A stretch of DNA of 64,000 bases from contig VXAI01000180.1 in NCBI GenBank assembly GCA_013399305.1, positions 1,050,020-1,114,019 of the forward strand. Direction: 5' to 3'. How positions within the stretch are numbered: the first letter of the stretch is position 1; every line of letters starts with the position of its first letter. The notes under the pieces are model-generated. The model was not told the origin of the DNA and did not search any database. It was given only the letters and a program-made list of their open reading frames with translations. Shown piece by piece: positions 61,501 to 64,000 of this stretch. This DNA comes from Rostratula benghalensis. Lineage: Eukaryota > Chordata > Aves > Charadriiformes > Rostratulidae. The translations under genes were made by a program, and so were the position numbers.

Positions 61501-61509
61501 CTGTTTGGC
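31413..61509 (-). CDS. TRANK1: TRANK1, TPR and ankyrin repeat-containing protein 1 (3' sixteen exons; 5' end outside window)
   Basis: This is a large multidomain P-loop protein with an SF1/UvrD-type helicase core; its biochemical role is poorly defined. I joined sixteen minus-strand exons: 61342-61509, 57901-58059, 57275-57526, 56216-56392, 51451-54330, 50832-51031, 50178-50315, 46154-46291, 45292-45448, 44587-44675, 41317-41420, 40414-40546, 39380-39525, 34552-37613, 32804-32902 and 31413-31522. Every intron is GT/AG and all phases agree, giving 8,012 nt: a 2-nt split codon, 2,669 codons and TAG. The order is ankyrin-like repeats, Walker [47 protein letters not shown]-like helices and a helical C-terminus. 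From memory, human TRANK1 is about 2,900 residues, so roughly 250 N-terminal residues should lie beyond 64,000. I see no frameshift or internal stop. The family assignment is firm; terminal boundaries and UTRs are not proven. Confidence 0.93.
32448..32529. repeat. 82-bp dispersed duplication, copy 2 (last TRANK1 intron)
   Basis: This is the partner of 31,088-31,170, in the same orientation, about 1.36 kb away, inside the last TRANK1 intron (31,523-32,803). It differs mainly in the T tract and four to six bases of the final third. Confidence 0.9.
32804..32902 (-). CDS. TRANK1: TRANK1 penultimate exon
   Basis: The acceptor is TCCATTTCAG and the donor is AAAAAAAG/GTATGC. The exon is 99 nt (two bases, 32 codons, one base). 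The reading is [20 protein letters not shown] then [12 protein letters not shown], a charged helix. The junction with the previous exon reads AWAK-A-EEII. Confidence 0.88.
33530..33645 (+). mobile_element. Short CR1 3' fragment in TRANK1 intron
   Basis: About 115 bp of sense CR1 (ggccaggctggatggggctt; ggtctggtgggaggtgtccc) with tail gttctatgattctatgatc. It lies in the intron before the penultimate TRANK1 exon, antisense to the gene. Confidence 0.9.
34552..37613 (-). CDS. TRANK1: TRANK1 giant exon: helical C-terminal region with CCCH-like cluster
   Basis: This exon is 3,062 nt, about 1,020 codons, with acceptor GTTATTTCAG and donor GCTAAAG/GTAGAA. The start continues the TPR-like region ([36 protein letters not shown]). 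Most of the exon is Leu/Ala/Glu/Lys-rich and looks alpha-helical. A C-x8-C-x4-C-x3-H cluster lies at 36,647-36,703 (from [10 protein letters not shown] to CEDYH). A CxxC (CDLCG) lies at 34,961-34,975, followed by a low-complexity Ser/Glu stretch. Near the end are [20 protein letters not shown] and a Lys-rich helix. It has one long frame without breaks. The function of this part of the family is not established. Confidence 0.94.
39380..39525 (-). CDS. TRANK1: TRANK1 exon: TPR repeats
   Basis: The acceptor is TTCTGCATTGCAG and the donor is GAAAG/GTACGT. The exon is 146 nt (48 codons plus two bases). The reading includes [36 protein letters not shown] and [12 protein letters not shown]. These are tandem TPR-like units with A-x2-CY, A-x2-CYE and A-x2-MY signatures. 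Confidence 0.93.
40414..40546 (-). CDS. TRANK1: TRANK1 exon: TPR-like helices
   Basis: The acceptor is TTTTCTACAG and the donor is GGAAAG/GTATGA. The exon is 133 nt (one base plus 44 codons). The reading includes [20 protein letters not shown] and [20 protein letters not shown]. Repeated A-x3-Y and L-x-LG spacing fits antiparallel TPR helices. Confidence 0.9.
40893..41258 (+). mobile_element. CR1 LINE fragment in TRANK1 intron
   Basis: Sense CR1 from tttagcctggagaagagaag to ctgattccatg. It is the same subfamily as the antisense copy at 62,495-62,912 (shared cctggctgcagccctgagtg and tagcaggggagtgggactgg). It ends 58 bp from the TRANK1 donor boundary at 41,317. Confidence 0.92.
41317..41420 (-). 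CDS. TRANK1: TRANK1 exon: TPR-like helix
   Basis: The acceptor is TTTCACCCCAG and the donor is CCCCAG/GTAAGT, a near-consensus donor. The exon is 104 nt, in at phase 0 and out with two bases. The reading is [20 protein letters not shown], then [14 protein letters not shown]. It continues the TPR-like helix of the previous exon. Confidence 0.9.
42358..43930 (-). mobile_element. Longer CR1 copy with decayed reverse-transcriptase region
   Basis: Antisense CR1 of about 1.57 kb. The 3' end begins tcatagaatcatagaatatc. Further in, minus-strand frames read like the end of a CR1 ORF2 reverse transcriptase: [13 protein letters not shown] and [20 protein letters not shown] (42,925-43,140), then [20 protein letters not shown] and QHGFTRGK (43,550-43,710), and [15 protein letters not shown] (43,698-43,883). 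The frames are interrupted by stops and shifts, so it is inactive. It is truncated at the 5' side, well short of a complete element. Confidence 0.88.
43988..44418 (+). mobile_element. CR1 LINE fragment in TRANK1 intron
   Basis: Sense CR1 from cacagctgtgaggggtcagg to acaattctgtgattct. It is the same subfamily as 1-325 and 21,889. It faces the antisense CR1 at 42,358-43,930 across about 57 bp. Confidence 0.92.
44587..44675 (-). CDS. TRANK1: TRANK1 exon: start of TPR-like region
   Basis: The acceptor is AATTTCTAG and the donor is TGGGAG/GTAGGA. The exon is 89 nt, entering with two bases and ending in phase 0. The reading is [20 protein letters not shown] then [10 protein letters not shown]. The [17 protein letters not shown] stretch across the next junction has the aromatic/alanine spacing of a TPR helix pair. 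Confidence 0.88.
44967..45090 (+). mobile_element. Short CR1 3' fragment in TRANK1 intron
   Basis: Sense fragment from agggattgaaaagctgggtt to the tail attctatgattctatgatt, same subfamily as 43,988. It is truncated to about 125 bp. Confidence 0.92.
45292..45448 (-). CDS. TRANK1: TRANK1 exon: SF1 helicase motif VI
   Basis: The acceptor is TTCTTCTCCAG and the donor is AAGAAAG/GTAAAG. Length is 157 nt, entering in phase 0. The reading begins [20 protein letters not shown] and continues through [22 protein letters not shown] (core at 45,398-45,418) is motif VI, whose arginine contacts the ATP gamma phosphate in SF1 enzymes. The first codon is ATG but it is internal, not a start. Confidence 0.93.
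46154..46291 (-). CDS. TRANK1: TRANK1 exon: helicase domain insert between motifs V and VI
   Basis: The acceptor is GACATTTTAG and the donor is TACAAG/GTGAGT. The exon is 138 nt, 46 codons, phase 0 at both ends. The reading runs [20 protein letters not shown], then [20 protein letters not shown]. Too short and diverged for a motif call on its own; it is placed by phase and by the flanking motif V and VI exons. Confidence 0.88.
46440..46672 (+). mobile_element. CR1 LINE fragment in TRANK1 intron
   Basis: Sense CR1 3' end with agagccctggcagaggctgc, then ttcctgtgggacctgctctg, and the end cccagatcattctgtg. An A16 tract lies just upstream at about 46,389-46,404. It belongs to the 19,992/49,200/59,420 subfamily in opposite orientation. 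Confidence 0.9.
48998..49085. repeat. Diverged duplication, copy left of CR1
   Basis: Shares ggagcta, gctgtggatggct, then a related stretch ending atttgactctaaacattgtt, with 49,648-49,740. The partner copy has a short insertion (acagagact). Confidence 0.65.
49200..49645 (-). mobile_element. CR1 LINE fragment in TRANK1 intron
   Basis: Antisense CR1 from tgcagaatcccagaatggta to cctcatcatctttgtggtcc. It is flanked on both sides by a diverged duplicated sequence (48,998-49,085 and 49,648-49,740). Confidence 0.93.
49648..49740. repeat. Diverged duplication, copy right of CR1
   Basis: Partner of 48,998-49,085. It reads ggagctaagctgtggatggc and later atttgattgtaaacataatt, directly after the end of the antisense CR1. 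Confidence 0.65.
49903..49941. repeat. Interrupted TG-rich simple repeat
   Basis: Interrupted (TG)n stretch, tgcacaagtgtgtgtatggg followed by tgtgaatgtgtgtgc, in a TRANK1 intron. Confidence 0.75.
50178..50315 (-). CDS. TRANK1: TRANK1 exon: SF1 helicase motif V
   Basis: The acceptor is TTATGACAG and the donor is TCAGAG/GTATTT. The exon is 138 nt, 46 codons, phase 0 at both ends. The translation includes [20 protein letters not shown] followed by [14 protein letters not shown] (50,211-50,228) is the UvrD-family motif V, which couples nucleotide and nucleic-acid binding in active helicases. Confidence 0.92.
50832..51031 (-). CDS. TRANK1: TRANK1 exon: helicase domain between motifs IV and V
   Basis: The acceptor is CTTATTACAG and the donor is CATCAG/GTTTGC, a weaker donor. 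Length is 200 nt, entering with two bases and leaving in phase 0. The reading begins [20 protein letters not shown] and includes [20 protein letters not shown]. The start follows directly from NYRSHS in the preceding exon, so NYRS-HSGILRLA is continuous. Confidence 0.88.
51451..54330 (-). CDS. TRANK1: TRANK1 giant exon: ankyrin repeat, linker and SF1 helicase motifs I to IV
   Basis: This single 2,880-nt exon (960 codons) has acceptor TTGCTTTCAG and donor CATTCAG/GTAGAG. Codons 1-80 hold an ankyrin-like repeat ([15 protein letters not shown]). A Ser/Lys/Glu-rich linker follows to about codon 250, then a helical domain. Walker [10 protein letters not shown] lies at 52,751-52,777 (about codon 518) with an intact lysine. 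An acidic tract follows at roughly codons 563-603. Motif II DEIQD is at 51,677-51,691 (about codon 880), motif III GDTAQSI at 51,590-51,610, and a motif IV-like NYRSHS ends the exon. In SF1 helicases motif I binds the ATP phosphates and motif II coordinates magnesium and activates water. All these residues look intact, so ATP binding is plausible; helicase activity is not shown. Confidence 0.95.
54331..56215 (-). other. TRANK1 intron upstream of the giant helicase exon
   Basis: 1.9 kb of AT-rich unique sequence plus the CR1 at 55,790-56,163. No other gene was seen. Confidence 0.7.
55790..56163 (+). mobile_element. CR1 LINE fragment close to a TRANK1 exon
   Basis: Sense CR1 from ttggaggaagaggaggctga to the tail gattctatgattctatgaa, with ctgatggttggactccgtga. 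It is a more diverged subfamily (gagtgtgtttgagagtggtt). It ends about 53 bp from the TRANK1 ankyrin exon donor. Confidence 0.9.
56216..56392 (-). CDS. TRANK1: TRANK1 exon: ankyrin repeats
   Basis: The acceptor is TTCACACCAG and the donor is AATAGAG/GTAAGG. Length is 177 nt. The translation contains [20 protein letters not shown], then [28 protein letters not shown] is the signature ankyrin TPLH motif. A CR1 copy ends about 53 bp downstream of the donor. Confidence 0.9.
57275..57526 (-). CDS. TRANK1: TRANK1 exon: cysteine-containing helical segment
   Basis: The acceptor is TGCCTTGCAG and the donor is GAGGAG/GTGAAA. Length is 252 nt. The reading starts [20 protein letters not shown] and includes [16 protein letters not shown] and [19 protein letters not shown]. 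The open frame runs past the donor to a stop at 57,240-57,242, but only the donor at 57,274 gives the phase the next exon needs (G then CT, alanine). Confidence 0.83.
57901..58059 (-). CDS. TRANK1: TRANK1 exon: helical segment after the first ankyrin repeat
   Basis: The acceptor is GTTTTGCAG, running into a G-run, and the donor is GTGAAAG/GTACAG. Length is 159 nt (53 codons), entering with two bases and leaving with one. The reading includes [20 protein letters not shown] and [18 protein letters not shown], which looks alpha-helical. Phases match the exons on both sides exactly. The precise acceptor within the G-run could shift by a base or more, but only this choice keeps the frame. Confidence 0.78.
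58060..61341 (-). other. TRANK1 intron between the first two exons in window
   Basis: 3.3 kb containing one CR1 (59,420-59,995). No frame between the two exons has both splice signals and a phase that would add a coding exon. The flanking exons already join in frame. Confidence 0.6.
59420..59995 (-). mobile_element. CR1 LINE fragment in TRANK1 intron
   Basis: Antisense CR1 of about 575 bp from gaatcatacaatcacagcat to roughly gatgacctcccttgacctacc. It extends further 5' than the related copies (agtactccagaaggggcctc). Confidence 0.92.
61342..61509 (-). CDS. TRANK1: TRANK1 exon: ankyrin-like repeat (first exon in window)
   Basis: The acceptor is TGTTTTAG at 61,510-61,517 and the donor is ACAG/GTACTA. 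The 168-nt exon begins with two bases of a split codon and ends with one. The translation runs [20 protein letters not shown] and continues to SSEKRT. The [10 protein letters not shown] segment is a typical ankyrin-repeat turn. No exon with a compatible phase was recognised between 61,510 and 64,000, so the upstream exons lie outside the window. Confidence 0.85.
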
Positions 61510-62494
61510 CTAAAACATTACAGGAATAAACGTTAGAGGAAGAGAAATTCTCGTTCTTCAGGGGGTTTGTTTTCTGTTTTCCTTTGTATTTTTAATTTCC
61601 TGGCACAAATCTAGCCTAATTTTCATTCCAAAAAAAAAGGAAAATAAAATGTTCAGTGTCATAAGAATGAAGTATTGTTAGGTATTTTTCCCCAAAAGAA
61701 GCCCTTTCAAAAAAATTGAAACTCAGTCTTCATTATTAACTGGGAAATGAGAGTACAGAAACACAAAGTGAGTGGGTGCCTCGTGAGCATCTCTCCGGGC
61801 AGAGGCAGTACATGGAATTCCCTCCTCTCTTATGCCCCAACCCTGTTCTCCAGCCTCTCAGCAAACTGCTCTGTATATAAGGAAATTAAAAAAATAAACC
61901 AAACCAAAACAAGGGATTTTGCTACTGTTTGGAAGGCGACTCAATAAACCAGAGTATTTCACAGACTCAGGCAGGAATATACACAGCTAAGCACAGCATT
62001 TCTTTCCTATGCAACAAAAAACCACACAATTTTCTTAGTAATAAGCCTTATAACAAAGGTGTCTACTTCAACTAACAACAGGTCCCAGTGCTTTCAACAG
62101 AAAACTATCCCCTCTAGCATTTCACAGCAATCATTACAGATCACACATAACCACAATAAATATAAGGGTGATTTAAAGCCTTGAGGCAGGATCTAATACG
62201 CTGGAAGATGATGTGCTCGCTCCTTAGTATGTCCCACTGCCCTGCCAGGGGAAGCTTCACAGCCCTGCAATTGGCTGCCTGCATTCCTCTTGCTTCAAGG
62301 AGGAATTTGCAACAAGCCATGCCCTCAGAGCAGCTGGGAGAGTGCAAGAGCACCAAACCACCAAGTCAGGCCAGAAGACTGAGGAATGGTGACCAAATGA
62401 GTGTCAGACCAGTGTGAGACTTCCCCTGAGCACACACCACACCACACAGCCTCTGTTACTGCATGTGCCAAAGGCAAAACAGAGAGGAGGGGAA

Positions 62495-62912
62495 AATCAT
62501 GGAATCAGGGAATTGTCAGAGTTGGCAGGGACCTCTAGAGCTCATCCAGTCCCACTCCCCTGCTAAAGCAGGGTTGCCCAGAGCACATCACTCAGGGCTG
62601 CAGCCAGGAGGGGCTTGAAGGGCTCCAGAGAAGGGGACTCCACACCCTCCCTGGGCAGCCTCTGCCAGGGCTCTGACACCCTCACCACAAAGAGCTTCTT
62701 TCTCAAATTCAAATGGATCTTCCCATGTTCCAGCTTGTGCCCATTGCCCCCCATCCTGTCCCTGGGAACCACTGAGAAGAGTCCATCTGCATCCTCCTTC
62801 CACCCACCCTTCAGATCCTTGGGAGCATGAAGAAGGTCTCCCCTCAGCCTTCTCTTCTCCAGGCTCAAGAGTCCCAGCTCTCTCAGCCTTTCCTCATCAG
62901 GAATGATGCAGG
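62495..62912 (-). mobile_element. CR1 LINE fragment
   Basis: Antisense CR1 from aatcatggaatcagggaatt to about ctcatcaggaatgatgc. Same subfamily as 40,893-41,258. Confidence 0.92.
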
Positions 62913-63121
62913 CTAACACAAATGCCTCACTTTGTTTGTCTCAGCCTTACCATTGAAGTTATTTTAGGGAATTTTATGTTAACAGATGGATGCAAGGTTT
63001 TGTTTTTATAAGAATAATTACAAACATGCTCTCTATTTAATATAGATTATAGAAATATTTTTAAAACTTTATTAAATAAATATATACTCTATGAATAATA
63101 TTAATGCTAGATAAATATAAC

Positions 63122-63469
63122 TTCTCTTTGCCCAGAGAAGTTGTCGATGCCCCATCCCTGAAAGTGTCCAGGTTGGATGGGGCTTTATTATGGAGTGCAG
63201 CAATAGGATGAGGGGTAATGGCTTTAAATTGAAAGAGGGGAGATTTAGGTGTGATCTCAGGAAGAAATTCTTTGCTGTGAGGGTGGTGAGACCCTGGAAG
63301 AGGTTGCCCAGAGAAGCTGTGGCTGCCCCATCCCTGGAGGGGTTCAAGACCAGGCTGGATGGGGCTTGGAGGGACCTGGTGTGGTGGGAGGTGTCCCTGC
63401 CCAGGGCAGGGGGGTTGGAACTGGATGATCTTGAAGGTCCCTCCTTCCACCTCTAACCATTCCATGAAG
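63122..63469 (+). mobile_element. Two adjoining CR1 fragments
   Basis: 63,122-63,185 is a short CR1 3'-region piece (tttgcccagagaagttgtcg; tgaaagtgtccaggttggat). It breaks in ggctttat and is followed by a second sense CR1 at 63,186-63,469 (aggatgaggggtaatggctt; gacctggtgtggtgggaggt) ending ctaaccattccatgaa. The overlap of equivalent positions shows these are two insertions or a rearrangement. Confidence 0.85.
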
Positions 63470-64000
63470 CAAACACATATAGAAAAATATATACTCTATA
63501 ATATTCCATAAATGCAATTCTTTTGGAAAGGGGAGTCATTTAATGAGGGATGGAACTTCCGCAAAAGACACGTTAAACCTTCCCAGGCAATAAAACTCTT
63601 TAGCTACAGGCTGCACACATTTCACTGGTGTTATTCAGGAGAACCACCAGAACGTCACCGCCTTTAGTGACCCGAGCCTCTGGCGGGGGCTTGGCATTGA
63701 CCCGTATTTCTTGCTGCCCCCTAGTGGGCACAGTAAGAAATACAAGGGGGAAAAAAAATCCAGGCTAAATGAACGTTACAGAAAATGCCATAGAAAATGT
63801 AAAGAAAAGCACTTCATTCTCCTCCTCTCCCAAGCTACACCCCCACTTAGGTTTTACATCTTCACCTTGTTAAAAGAACAGGATAGGCCTTCAGGTGGTC
63901 TAATAAGATTTTAAGGGCACATCAAACTTTAAAAGGTAATTTCTATTACTCTAAAAACTGCAGCGTACTTGGAGGGGAAATCATAACCATTCAAACCAAA

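Larger units (their letters stand above)
61510..64000 (-). other. TRANK1 intron running off the right edge
   Basis: CR1 copies at 62,495-62,912 and 63,122-63,469, otherwise AT-rich. I looked for a minus-strand exon ending one base into a codon, as the exon at 61,342-61,509 requires, and did not find a convincing one. Confidence 0.55.

Noticed and set aside
62941..62990. Potential minus-strand donor (ATG/GTAAGG) upstream of the first TRANK1 exon
   Set aside because: It would end in phase 0, whereas the exon at 61,342-61,509 needs a preceding exon that leaves one base. There is also no recognisable peptide.
1..64000. CRISPR array, tRNA, rRNA, prophage or operon-type structures
   Set aside because: Nothing resembling these was found. 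Repeats are CR1 or simple sequence and the genes are intron-split.

Overview
This window is vertebrate nuclear DNA and almost certainly avian. The main repeat family is CR1, the chicken-repeat-1 LINE. Copies are 5'-truncated, carry the typical 3' end and often finish in an ATTCTATG-type octamer tail. There are no bacterial-style operons, and coding sequence is split by canonical GT/AG introns.

Right half (31,413-61,509, minus strand): sixteen exons of TRANK1 (TPR and ankyrin repeat-containing protein 1), joined by hand. Every splice site is GT/AG and every phase closes, giving about 2,670 codons ending in a TAG at 31,413-31,415. The order is ankyrin-like repeats, then a UvrD/SF1-type helicase core with recognisable motifs I, II, III, IV-like, V and VI, then TPR-like helices, then a long alpha-helical C-terminal region with a CCCH-like cysteine cluster. 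Two giant exons (2,880 and 3,062 nt) hold about 74% of this coding sequence. The first exons lie beyond position 64,000.

Left half (1-31,000): about 19 kb without a supportable protein gene separates the TRANK1 3' end from a CpG island at about 10,690-11,226. On the minus strand this island holds a short coding exon (10,881-10,950) with a strong GTGAGT donor. Its predicted N-terminus resembles that of mammalian DCLK3, and DCLK3 is the same-strand neighbour downstream of TRANK1 in mammals. I therefore read 1-10,880 as DCLK3 intron 1. This is an inference. No kinase or doublecortin exon is visible in the window.

About twenty CR1 fragments in both orientations punctuate the intergenic and intronic DNA. 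One (42,358-43,930) retains decayed reverse-transcriptase coding sequence. Other structure includes an 82-bp dispersed duplication in the TRANK1 3' UTR and last intron, a 29-bp tandem duplication, a diverged duplication on both sides of a CR1 copy, and several mononucleotide tracts. I found no tRNA, rRNA, CRISPR array or intact mobile element.
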